Below, piece by piece: positions 52,864 through 60,618 of a stretch of DNA of 64,000 bases; the first letter of the stretch is position 1, and each line of letters begins with the position of its first letter. The DNA comes from Saccharopolyspora indica (GTDB taxonomy: Bacteria > Actinomycetota > Actinomycetes > Mycobacteriales > Pseudonocardiaceae), in NCBI RefSeq assembly GCF_027853965.1, contig NZ_JAQGLB010000008.1, positions 248,001 to 312,000 of the forward strand, written 5' to 3'. Under the pieces are notes generated by a model. That model had not been told where the DNA came from, made no database searches, and saw only the letters and a list, made by a program, of their open reading frames with translations. Position numbers and translations under genes: made by a program.

Positions 52864-53235
52864 ATGTTTGAGAGTTCGGCGGATGAGTGGAGAAACTGGG
52901 AGCTGATTGCTGAGGCGCGTGATCGCAGGAGTCAGGATTCTTCGCCTTCTTGTAGTGACTTGGTGAGGGCTGCGCGCGCCACATCGCTCCACAGGCTCTT
53001 TCCTTTCTTTAGCATGAACAGTCTGTGTTTCAGTACGCTTCCGGAAGCGCTGGGTCTCGTGGCTCCGGCGTTTGTTGTAATGAGTCGAGAGGGAGAGTAT
53101 GTGATCTGGCGTGGGGATCCGAAAGGGGGTGAGCATGTGCGCGCGCTATCGACGCGCGAAGCTGTCGTGGCTGCAGAAAAGGTCGAGTTTCTCCTCGATG
53201 GCTGGCCTGCGAGTAGCGACGATTCCGGGCAGTAG
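52864..53235 (+). CDS. Probable immunity protein for the RHS toxin
   Basis: 123 residues from ATG 52864 (starts at TTG 52825 or GTG 52837 would extend it; no ribosome site is decisive). Sequence: FESSADEWRNWELIAEARDRR, TSLHRLFPFFSMNSLCFSTLPEALG, APAFVVMSREGEYVIWRGDP and a C-terminal helix. The FPF..MNSLCFS and strand-rich middle resemble DUF6193-like proteins often seen as toxin-linked immunity or orphan proteins; this resemblance is from memory and weak. Same low GC as the toxin tip and encoded 60 bp downstream, the standard arrangement for cognate immunity. Confidence 0.65.
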   Translation: MFESSADEWRNWELIAEARDRRSQDSSPSCSDLVRAARATSLHRLFPFFSMNSLCFSTLPEALGLVAPAFVVMSREGEYVIWRGDPKGGEHVRALSTREAVVAAEKVEFLLDGWPASSDDSGQ

Positions 53236-53550
53236 AGCTTCGATGCTGACCTTTGATGCGGGTGTCAGCTGGCAGGGTGAGATGGGCGCCGCGCATGGAT
53301 CGCCAGTTCGTTGGTTGCTGTGGTCGCTGGTATCCGTGCGGGAAGGCCGACGATCGGGTCTTGGTGAGCGCGTGAGCGGCTTCGGAACCGACCCCGGACA
53401 CAGGCCGGGCCCGAGGGTGTTTTGCAATCTAGCGATTGCTAGGTCTTTGGCGGCCTGATGGTCGTCAAGGCCACTGCATCCTCGGGCCGGTCGCCGGGTT
53501 TCCCCGGTACCCATCAGCATGCCCAGGAGCAGCGCTTTCGCACCAGGGTC
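53236..53550. other. 315-bp gap without a supported gene
   Basis: Mixed-GC sequence between the immunity gene and the convergent bioN stop. A short palindrome CTAGCGATTGCTAG occurs at about 53434-53447. A 124-codon minus-strand frame (53146-53520) runs antisense through the immunity gene and has no motif or ribosome site. I see no transposase remnant that I can support. Confidence 0.4.
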
Positions 53551-54168
53551 TTAAGTCCTGGTTTCGTCGTCGCCGACGCCTCGGGCGGCCAGGGCTTCGC
53601 CCAGGTCGTCGGCGTGGCGGAGGGTTCGGACCAGGAACGGGACCGCGAAGGCGGAGAGCGAGCGCTCCGCACCGCGGGCGCGTTGGGCCTCGCGGACCTG
53701 GGTCGCGATCGTCGACAGGGCCGCCACCGCTTGCAGGGTCAGGCCGACCAGCAGGCCGACCCGCTCCGGGCGGACCCCCAGGCGGCGGGTGGGGCGCAGG
53801 CCGCTTTCCACCGCGCTGACCAGGTCGTCGACGCGGGTCGTCAGGGTGAACAGGTTCGCCGCGCCGAGCGCGGTCAGCAGGCGCAGGCAGACCACCGCCG
53901 CGTTGTCGAAGCCGAGCATCCACCACTGCAGCAGGAACACCACCGCGAGCAGCGGGATCAGCAGGCGGGAGAGCTGCCAGCAGCGGCGCGCGGGGATGCG
54001 GGCCAGCACGTAGGCCAGGGCGACCGCCAGCGCCGAAAGGGCCAGGGCCAGCGGCGAGTTCAGCACGAAGATCACCACCGCGAACACCAGCAGTGCCAGG
54101 AACTTCCAGCCCGCCGGTGCCCGGTGCACGACGCTGGTGCCCGGTTCGTACAGGCCCAGCGGGTTCAT
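53551..54168 (-). CDS. bioN: Energy-coupling factor transmembrane protein EcfT (BioN)
   Basis: 205 residues, ATG 54168 overlapping the BioM stop by 4 nt. Membrane segments FLALLVFAVVIFVLN, LALSALAVALAYVLA, LLIPLLAVVFLLQWWMLG, then the coupling-helix signature ERVGLLVGLTLQAVAAL...QVREAQRARGAERS containing the A-R-G motif that docks on the ATPase. With BioM and BioY it forms an ECF-type biotin importer. Last gene of the operon. Confidence 0.9.
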   Translation of the reverse strand: MNPLGLYEPGTSVVHRAPAGWKFLALLVFAVVIFVLNSPLALALSALAVALAYVLARIPARRCWQLSRLLIPLLAVVFLLQWWMLGFDNAAVVCLRLLTALGAANLFTLTTRVDDLVSAVESGLRPTRRLGVRPERVGLLVGLTLQAVAALSTIATQVREAQRARGAERSLSAFAVPFLVRTLRHADDLGEALAARGVGDDETRT

Positions 54169-54839
54169 CCGATCAGCTCCCGGTAGTACCGGACCGCCGC
54201 GGCGGGTTCGTCGTCGGCGACCACCTTGCCCGCTTCCAGGACCACCACGCGGTCGAAGTCGTCCAGCAGGTCCAGGTCGTGGGTGACCAGCACCACCTGC
54301 TGGCGGAGTCCGGCGAGCACCTCGGTGAAGTGCCGCTTGTTGCGCAGGTCGAGCAGCGTCGTCGGCTCGTCGCAGACCAGCACGTCCGGGTCCAGGACCA
54401 GCATCGAGCACAGCGCGAGGAGCTGCTTCTGCCCGCCGGAGAGCTGGTGCGCCGGGTGCTCGGCGTAGCCCGCCAGGCCGTGCTGGGCCAGCACTTCGGC
54501 CGCGCGGCGCTGCCGCTCCGCCTTGGACAGGCCCTGCTTGCGCAGCGAGAACGCGACGTCCTCGCCTGCCGTGGGCATCACGATCTGGCTGTCCGGGTGG
54601 GTGAAGACGAAGCCGACGCGGCGCCGCACCGCGCGGCCGTTGCGGGCCGGGTCGACGCCGTCGACCAGCACCCGGCCGCTGGTCGGGTGCACCAGGCCGT
54701 TGATCATGCGGGCCAGCGTGGACTTGCCGGATCCGTTCGCACCCACGAACGCCACGCGCTGCTCGTCCAGCCGCAGGTCCACGCCGTCCAGCACGGTGCG
54801 CTCGTCGTAGCTGTGCCCGACGCCCTCGAACTCGATCAA
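54165..54839 (-). CDS. bioM: ECF transporter ATPase (BioM)
   Basis: 224 residues from TTG 54839, which overlaps the thiolase stop (TTGA) and has GGGAG upstream; GTG 54854 would add five residues. ABC motifs: Walker A GANGSGKST, Q-loop FTHPDSQIVMPT (the ECF-typical phrase), signature LSGGQKQLLAL, Walker B VLVCDEPTTLLD and VTHDLDLL. It powers BioY-mediated biotin uptake. Confidence 0.92.
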   Translation of the reverse strand: MIEFEGVGHSYDERTVLDGVDLRLDEQRVAFVGANGSGKSTLARMINGLVHPTSGRVLVDGVDPARNGRAVRRRVGFVFTHPDSQIVMPTAGEDVAFSLRKQGLSKAERQRRAAEVLAQHGLAGYAEHPAHQLSGGQKQLLALCSMLVLDPDVLVCDEPTTLLDLRNKRHFTEVLAGLRQQVVLVTHDLDLLDDFDRVVVLEAGKVVADDEPAAAVRYYRELIG

Positions 54840-55951
54840 CCCACTCGCTCCCACATCGTCGCCACCCCGAGCCCGCCGCCGGAGGACAGCGCGGCCAGGC
54901 CGGTGCGCGGCCCGTCGGCGCGGACCATCCGGCTGAACAGCCGCACCACCAGCACCGCCCCCGACGCACCCCACGGGTGGCCGAGCGCGATGGCGCCGCC
55001 GTCCGGGCTGACCAGCTGCTCGTCGATTCCCGCGGCGTCCAGGCAGGCCAGGGCCTGCCCGGCGAAGGCCTCGTTGAACTCGACCACCTCCGGGCTGCGC
55101 CGCGCCAGCAGCTCCCGCATCGCGGGCACCGCGCCCAGGCCCAGGCGGTTCGGGTCGACTCCCGAGGTCGCCCAGTCCACCAGGCGCAGGCCGGGCACGC
55201 CGAGCCTGCGGCGCTGCTCCTCGGTGGTGATCAGCACGGCTGCCGCGCCGTCGTTGATCCCGCAGGAGTTCGCCGCGGTGGCCGTGCCGTCGGGGGTGAA
55301 CGCGGGCCGGAACCGGGCGAGCCGCTCGGCGGTGAACCGATCGCGCGGCCGTTCGTCCTCGATCGTGCCGCTCACCTGCACCAGCTCGGCGTCGAACCGG
55401 CCGGCCTCGCGGGCGGCGACGGCGCGGGCGTGGCTGCGGGCGGCGAAGGCGTCCTGGCGTTCGCGGGAGATCCCGGCCTCGGCCGCGACCAGGTCGGCCG
55501 CCGGTCCCATGTCCGGGTCGCCGATCTCGGCCGGGGCGAACGGGGCGCGCTGGTAGAAGCGGGGCGGTTCGGTGGCGGTGCGCGGGCGCCACGCCCGCCA
55601 CGGCGCGGTCGACGGGCTCTCCACGCCGCCGGCGAGGAACCAGTCACCGGCACCGGCGCTGATCAGCGCTGCTGCGGTGGTGATCGCGGTGAGGCCGCTC
55701 GCGCACTGCCGGTCGATCGTCATGCCGGGCGTCCGCTCGCCGAGCCCGGCGCGCAGCGCGGCCACCCGGGCCGGGTTCCCGCCCGGGCCGAGGACGTTGC
55801 CGAGGAGCACGTCGTTCACTGCGGTCACACCGACGTCGTCCAGCGCGGCGCGCAGCACCGGGGCGGCGAGCCGGTCGACCGGAAGGTGGCGCAGAACGCC
55901 GCCCGCTTCACCGATCGGCGTCCGCCGCGCCGCGATCACCACCGGGGTCAC
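54836..55951 (-). CDS. Thiolase-family protein with an altered active site
   Basis: 371 residues from GTG 55951 overlapping the ligase stop (GTGA). Thiolase landmarks: RRTPIGEAGG, acyl-accepting Cys83 in DRQCASGL, EFNEAFAGQAL (NEAFA), and GGAIALGHPWGASGA (His). The second catalytic cysteine, normally in C-x-G-G-G near the C terminus, is replaced: the motif reads SSGGG (Ser356). The first Cys and His remain, so acyl transfer or a one-sided Claisen step is possible, but normal thiolysis chemistry is in doubt. Embedded in a biotin-transport operon. Confidence 0.9.
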   Translation of the reverse strand: MTPVVIAARRTPIGEAGGVLRHLPVDRLAAPVLRAALDDVGVTAVNDVLLGNVLGPGGNPARVAALRAGLGERTPGMTIDRQCASGLTAITTAAALISAGAGDWFLAGGVESPSTAPWRAWRPRTATEPPRFYQRAPFAPAEIGDPDMGPAADLVAAEAGISRERQDAFAARSHARAVAAREAGRFDAELVQVSGTIEDERPRDRFTAERLARFRPAFTPDGTATAANSCGINDGAAAVLITTEEQRRRLGVPGLRLVDWATSGVDPNRLGLGAVPAMRELLARRSPEVVEFNEAFAGQALACLDAAGIDEQLVSPDGGAIALGHPWGASGAVLVVRLFSRMVRADGPRTGLAALSSGGGLGVATMWERVG

Positions 55952-57306
55952 AGCGCCTCCGCTTCGAACGATCCGGCGCGCAGTTGCTCCGCGACCAGTG
56001 CGCGCGCCGGTTTGCCGGACGCCGTCCTCGGCAGTTCGCGCACCGCCAGCCAGCGTCGCGGGCGTTTGGCCGGTTCCAGCGATTGCCTTGCTCTCGCCCG
56101 CAGATCGCGTCTCGACGGGCGAGCCGCCGGGTCGACCTCCACGACGGCTGTGACGAGTTCGCCGAAGCGGGGGTGCGGGGTGGCCGAGACCAGGACGTCG
56201 AGCACGCCGTCCGCGCCGCGCAGCACCGACTCGACCTCCTCCGCGCCGACCAGCCGCGCCCCGGTGTTGATCACCGCGCTGGCGCGGCCCAGGACCTCCA
56301 GCGAACCGTCCTCGTGCAGGATCGCCCGGTCGCCCACCGCCGACCAGCCCTGATCCGTGCTCGGCGGCACGAGGACGCCGTTGTCCAGGTAACCGTCGAA
56401 GGTGAGCGCGGAGCGGACCAGGAGCTCGGTGTCGCGCACCTCGACGTCGACGACGGGCCGCAGCCGACCGCCGCGCCGCACCGCGATCAGCGAGTGCTCG
56501 GCCGACCCGTAGTACTCGACCAGCTCGCAGCCCGGCAGCACCTTGCCCAGCCGCTCTTCGAGCTCCAGATCCACCCGCGCACCGGCGCAGACCACCGTCC
56601 GCAACGCGCACTCGGTGCGCAGGACCGGATCGCGTTCCAAAGTGGACAGCAGTGCGGCCAGCATCGCGGGCACCAGGTGGATGGTGGTGGCGTTCCGGGC
56701 TGCGGTTGCGGCGTCGTGAGCGGACCAGCGGTCCAGCAGGTGCACGTCGGCGCCCGCGTGCAGCGCGTGCAGGGCGCCGAAGAGGAACAGCGACGAGCTC
56801 AGCGGACCCGGGATCAGCACCCGGTCCTGCTGCGTCAGGCCGAGGTCCAGCGCGTCGAAGCTTCGCAACCAGGAGTCGCGGGATCGGATCAGCACCTTCG
56901 GGCGACCGCTGCTGCCGGAGGTGGTGGGGAGGTAGAACGGCGGGTTCTGCGGTGGGGGTGGGGCGATTTCGCACGAAATCGACGTCGGGCACGTGCGGGG
57001 AGGCGCGATTTCGCGCGAAATCGCCTCCAAGTCGAGCACGACGTGCGGTGCTGCGTCGGCGAGGACGGCGGAGCGCTCGCGCTCGGTCCACGTCGGCTCC
57101 AGGAGGAGCGCGGCGCAGCCCGCGAGATCCGCGCCGAGGAAGTGGGTCAAGCGCGTCAGCGCGTTCCCGCCGTCGAGCGCGACGCGCGAGCCCGGGCGCA
57201 GCAGGCGCGCAGCGCCGCGAGCGCGGGCGAGCAGCTCCGCGGCGTCGAGCGTCGCGTCGGAGTGCGCGACCCGCGAAGCGGGGGAGCGGCCGAGGATCGG
57301 GAGCAC
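55948..57306 (-). CDS. AMP-forming acyl-CoA synthetase-like protein (with repeat-derived insert)
   Basis: 452 residues, GTG 57306 two bases after the bioY stop. ANL-superfamily motifs: PTTSGSSGRPKV (P-loop A3), ELVEYYGSAEHS (A5), SAVGDRAIL (A7), VINTGARLVGAEEVE (A8), LPRTASGKPARAL (A10 Lys). It is short for the family because the N-terminal part is reduced. Residues about 94-114 (AISREIAPP...SISCEIAPP) are encoded by a paired palindromic element (56964-57024) directly before the P-loop. It would activate a carboxylate to its CoA ester; a biotin- or pimelate-like substrate is suggested by context only. Confidence 0.85.
   Translation of the reverse strand: MLPILGRSPASRVAHSDATLDAAELLARARGAARLLRPGSRVALDGGNALTRLTHFLGADLAGCAALLLEPTWTERERSAVLADAAPHVVLDLEAISREIAPPRTCPTSISCEIAPPPPQNPPFYLPTTSGSSGRPKVLIRSRDSWLRSFDALDLGLTQQDRVLIPGPLSSSLFLFGALHALHAGADVHLLDRWSAHDAATAARNATTIHLVPAMLAALLSTLERDPVLRTECALRTVVCAGARVDLELEERLGKVLPGCELVEYYGSAEHSLIAVRRGGRLRPVVDVEVRDTELLVRSALTFDGYLDNGVLVPPSTDQGWSAVGDRAILHEDGSLEVLGRASAVINTGARLVGAEEVESVLRGADGVLDVLVSATPHPRFGELVTAVVEVDPAARPSRRDLRARARQSLEPAKRPRRWLAVRELPRTASGKPARALVAEQLRAGSFEAEAL
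56964..57024. repeat. Paired palindromic repeat element, copy 3 (inside the ligase gene)
   Basis: CGATTTCG-CA-CGAAATCG (56964-56981) and GCGATTTCGCGCGAAATCGC (57005-57024), 23 bp apart. The spacer (CGTCGGGCACGTGCGGGGAGG) resembles that of the phnI copy and of the 58227-58291 pair. Relative to the coding strand this copy is inverted compared with phnI, yet is also read through in frame. Confidence 0.85.
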
Positions 57307-57308
57307 GG

Positions 57309-57893
57309 TCAGCTCTCGGTGGGAGCGCGGCGCGCTGTGCCGGTCAGCGCCGCCGGGACGGCGCGGTGCACGGCGACGGCGACCAGCGAGACGGCGACGA
57401 GCTTCACCAGGTCACCGGGCACGAACACCAGCGACTGCGCCGCGGCCGCACCGAGGTCGCCGATCATCAGGCCCCAGTACGGGATGCCGATCAGGTAGTC
57501 CACGGCGACACCGGCGAGGTTGGCCGCCAGCAGCACCAGCAGCGTCGGCTTCGGGGCCAGCTGCACGATCAGGCCGACCACCACCGCCGACAGCACCCAG
57601 CCGAGCACGAAACCACCGCTCGGACCGACGAACGGCGCGATGCCACCGCGGCCACCTGACAGCAGCGGCAGCCCGATCGCGACCAGCGCCAGGAACAGCA
57701 GCACCGACGCGCCGCCGCGGCGGGCGCCGAGGATGCTGCCCGCCAGGAGCGGCCCCATGTTCTGCAGCACGATCGGCACCGCCGCACCGCCGAGGTAGAA
57801 GCCCGGGAAGATGCCGAGGACGGCGATGAACGCGGCGAAGACCACAGTCCGGGCCAGGTTCGCGGCGGGCGCGGCTTGGCGTGGTGCGGACAC
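57309..57893 (-). CDS. bioY: Biotin ECF transporter S component BioY
   Basis: 194 residues, GTG 57893 with AGGAGA six bases upstream. Six hydrophobic segments with BioY landmarks: VFAAFIAVLGIFPGFYLGGAAVPIVLQNMGPLLAGSILG, GLPLLSGGRGGIAPFVGPSGGFVLGW (the conserved GG.G...GP.GG motif), and PGDLVKLVAVSLVA near the C terminus. It binds biotin and, with BioM and BioN from the same operon, imports it. First gene of the five-gene minus-strand operon. Confidence 0.96.
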   Translation of the reverse strand: MSAPRQAAPAANLARTVVFAAFIAVLGIFPGFYLGGAAVPIVLQNMGPLLAGSILGARRGGASVLLFLALVAIGLPLLSGGRGGIAPFVGPSGGFVLGWVLSAVVVGLIVQLAPKPTLLVLLAANLAGVAVDYLIGIPYWGLMIGDLGAAAAQSLVFVPGDLVKLVAVSLVAVAVHRAVPAALTGTARRAPTES

Positions 57894-57907
57894 GACGTCT
57901 CCTAGCA

Positions 57908-58098
57908 GTTGATCGACAACACTCGCCGCCGAGCGCCGACACCGGGCGCAAGGCCGCGGCCAGCCCGATCCCGTGGTCCGCTCGCAACCCTGTGACCAGG
58001 GGCTGGGCAGCGCCACTGCGGCCCGATCGGCGCGACTGCACCAACCTACCCGGCACCCCGGCCAGAACAGAAAGCCCGACGCCGAGTTGTCGACCAAC
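57908..58098. promoter_or_regulatory. Two GTTG-N5-CAAC palindromes upstream of bioY
   Basis: GTTGATCGACAAC (57908-57920, just upstream of the bioY ribosome site) and GTTGTCGACCAAC (58086-58098). Both sit in the 490-bp region from which the biotin operon must be transcribed. They are candidate sites for a biotin-responsive repressor; neither matches the BirA or BioQ consensus as I know them. Confidence 0.35.
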
Positions 58099-58154
58099 CA
58101 CAAAACCCACCACTACGCGGTGAGTCGTCCATCACGCCGGGCCGGGGGCGTGGC

Positions 58155-58368
58155 GTCAATTTCGTACGAAATTGACCGAAGCCCGGGCAGGGCTCCGGCA
58201 AAGTCGTCCTGGGTGGGGTCGGGTGGCAGTTTTGCCTGAAACTGACCGAACAGTCCGGGCGTAGCGGGGTGGCAGTTTCCGGCAAACTGCCGCACCGCAC
58301 CAGCCCGACCGGACTTTGCCGGAACCCTGCGTCACCCGGGTGAACGTCAATTTCGTACGAAATTGACG
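58155..58368. repeat. Array of four palindromes (copy 4 of the repeat family) between dinG and bioY
   Basis: P1 58155-58176 and P4 58345-58368 share the perfect core GTCAATTTCGTACGAAATTGAC; P2 CAGTTTTGCCTGAAACTG is at 58227-58244; P3 is GGCAGTTT-N5-AAACTGCC at 58271-58291. The flanks are also inverted copies: CCGGCAAAGTC (58195-58205) and GACTTTGCCGG (58312-58322). Thus the P1 side and the P4 side form one large inverted duplication of about 210 bp enclosing the P2-P3 pair. Confidence 0.85.
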
Positions 58369-58383
58369 CAGGCCCGGGTGATG

Positions 58384-60543
58384 TCAGGCGGTGCCGGTGA
58401 GGCGTTGGAGGGCGCCTCGGACGACCTTGGGGTCGTGGGTGGTCCAGAACGGGGGGAGGGAGGAGCGGAGGAAGCCGCTGTAGCGGGCCGTTGCCAGGCG
58501 CGGGTCCAGGACCGCGATCACGCCTCGGTCGTTCGGTGCGCGCAGGAGGCGGCCCGCGCCTTGGGCGAGCAGCAGCGCCGCGTGGGTTCCGGCGACCGTG
58601 AGGAAGCCGTTGCCGCCGTGCTCGGACACCGCTTTCTGGCGGGCCGAGGCGAGCGGGTCGTCCGGGCGCGGGAACGGGATGCGGTCCATCACCACCAGTT
58701 GCAGCGAATCGCCCGGCACGTCCACGCCCTGCCACAGCGACAAGGTGCCGAACAGCGAGGTCGCCGGGTCTTCGGCGAACTGGCGCACCAGCAGCGCCGT
58801 GGTGTCCTCGCCCTGGCACAGCACCGGTGTCGAGAGGCGTTTGCGCAGTTCCTCGCTGGCCTGCTTGGCCGCTCGCATCGAGGAGAACAGGCCCAGCGTG
58901 CGGCCGCCCGCCGACTGCACCAGCTCGGTCAGCTCGTCCAGGTACTCCGGCGGCAGCCCGTCGCGGCCCGGCGGCGGCAGGTGCCGGGCGATGTAGAGGA
59001 TGCCGCTGCGCTGGTGCTCGAACGGCGAGCCCACGTCCAGGCCGGTCCACTTCAGCCCGCCGGTGTCCGACGGGGCCTCCTTGGCGGTGGCCATCCCGGC
59101 GACCGGCTGCGACCGCTGCTGCGCGGGCAGGCCCCACTGCCGGGCCAGCGTGTCGAACGAGCCGCCGAGCGCCAGCGTCGCCGAGGTCAGCACGGTGGTG
59201 CGCTGGCCGAACAGCCGCTCGCGGAGCAGTCCGCCGACGCCGATCGGCGCGATGCGGATGGTCGGCGGCCGGTTCGGGTCCGACGAGATCCACACGACTT
59301 CGAGCTGCTTCTCGTCGTCGAACGCTTCGAGCAGCCGGACCGCGGTGTCGTGGACTTCCTCGGTGATGGCGTGCGCGAGCTTGCGCGCGGTGTTGCCCTC
59401 GGTGTCCTCCTTGCGCTCCGGGCCGAGCGCGTTGATGCAGGCCCAAGCCGAGTCGCGCACCGCGGTCAGGGCGCCGCCGAGGTCCTGCGGGAGTTCCTCC
59501 AGCCGGCCCGGCGTCGCGGTCTGCAGCACGAGGTCCAGCCCCTCGGACGCTTCGGCCAGACGGTCGGCGGTCTCCTCGTCGATGGCCCGCCCGCAGCGGC
59601 GCGCGGCGAGCCGCACGGCGGTCGCGGCGAGCTCACCGGTGGCCGCCGAGGTCACCCGGTCGACCAGGTCGTGCGCCTCGTCGACCAGCACCACGTCGTG
59701 CTCCGGAAGCACCGGGCGGTCGTCGAGCGCGTCGATGGCCAGCAGCGCGTGGTTGGTGACCACGATGTCCGCGCGCCCGGCCTCGGCACGGGCGCGTTCG
59801 GCGAAGCAGTCGACGCCGACCGGGCAGCGGTGCACGCCGAGGCACTCCTTGGCGGTGACCGACAGCTGCCGCCAGGCCTGGTCGGTGACGCCGGGCACCA
59901 GCTCGTCGCGGTCGCCGGTCTCGGTCTCGGTGGACCACTCCTGCAGGCGCTTGATCTGCCGCTCCAGCGCGGAAGCGGCGAAGGCGTCGAACAGCGCGCC
60001 CTCGTCGGGCTCTTCCGGGGCGTTGCCGTGCACCCGGTTCAGGCACAGGTAGTTGCGGCGGCCCTTGAGGATCGCGAACGTCGGCCGCCGCCCCAGCGCG
60101 TCGGCGAGCGCGTCGGCCAGGCGCGGCAGGTCGCGGTCGACGAGCTGGCGCTGCAGCGCGATGGTCGCGGTGGACACGACGACCGTGGTGTGCTCGGCGA
60201 CGGCGTGCCGGATCGCCGGGACCAGGTAGGCCAGCGACTTCCCGGTTCCGGTCCCGGCCTGCACGGCCAGGTGCTCACCGGTGCCGATGGAGTGCTGGAC
60301 GGCTTCGGCCATCCGCGCCTGGCCCTCTCGCGGCACTCCGCCTACGGCCTCGATCGCGACGGTGAGCAGCGTCGGCAGATCCGGGATGTCCTGCTTGGCC
60401 TTGCCCGCGATCGGGAGCGCGGGCTCGTTCGGTGCGGCCTTGCCCGCCCGCGCCAGGTCGTCGGCGATCTCCGGTGGGAGCACGTCGTCTTCGTCGGGCT
60501 CGAACGCAACCGGGTCGGACCATCGCGGGACAGAGGTGGGCAC
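58384..60543 (-). CDS. dinG: DinG-type ATP-dependent DNA helicase
   Basis: 719 residues, GTG 60543. XPD/DinG layout: GQARMAEAVQHSI (Q-like motif), Walker A AGTGTGKSLAYL, four FeS-cluster cysteines (NYLCLNRVHG, ECLGVHRCPVGVDCF), DEAH box VDEAHDL, and helicase domain 2 with SLWQGVDVPGD and QGAGRLLR. It unwinds 5'-3' at stalled forks or R-loops during DNA damage. Its stop lies 15 bp from the palindrome array. Expression is alone; no LexA box is evident to me upstream. Confidence 0.94.
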   Translation of the reverse strand: MPTSVPRWSDPVAFEPDEDDVLPPEIADDLARAGKAAPNEPALPIAGKAKQDIPDLPTLLTVAIEAVGGVPREGQARMAEAVQHSIGTGEHLAVQAGTGTGKSLAYLVPAIRHAVAEHTTVVVSTATIALQRQLVDRDLPRLADALADALGRRPTFAILKGRRNYLCLNRVHGNAPEEPDEGALFDAFAASALERQIKRLQEWSTETETGDRDELVPGVTDQAWRQLSVTAKECLGVHRCPVGVDCFAERARAEAGRADIVVTNHALLAIDALDDRPVLPEHDVVLVDEAHDLVDRVTSAATGELAATAVRLAARRCGRAIDEETADRLAEASEGLDLVLQTATPGRLEELPQDLGGALTAVRDSAWACINALGPERKEDTEGNTARKLAHAITEEVHDTAVRLLEAFDDEKQLEVVWISSDPNRPPTIRIAPIGVGGLLRERLFGQRTTVLTSATLALGGSFDTLARQWGLPAQQRSQPVAGMATAKEAPSDTGGLKWTGLDVGSPFEHQRSGILYIARHLPPPGRDGLPPEYLDELTELVQSAGGRTLGLFSSMRAAKQASEELRKRLSTPVLCQGEDTTALLVRQFAEDPATSLFGTLSLWQGVDVPGDSLQLVVMDRIPFPRPDDPLASARQKAVSEHGGNGFLTVAGTHAALLLAQGAGRLLRAPNDRGVIAVLDPRLATARYSGFLRSSLPPFWTTHDPKVVRGALQRLTGTA

Positions 60544-60618
60544 GAAGAGAAACTACCGCGCGCCCCCGTCCACGAGCCCCGATGCCCCCGGATGGTGGCG
60601 ATGCCGGAGCGACACCCG

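Noticed and set aside
53236..53550. Possible insertion-sequence remnant after the RHS locus
   Set aside because: No transposase motif, terminal inverted repeat or target duplication could be seen.
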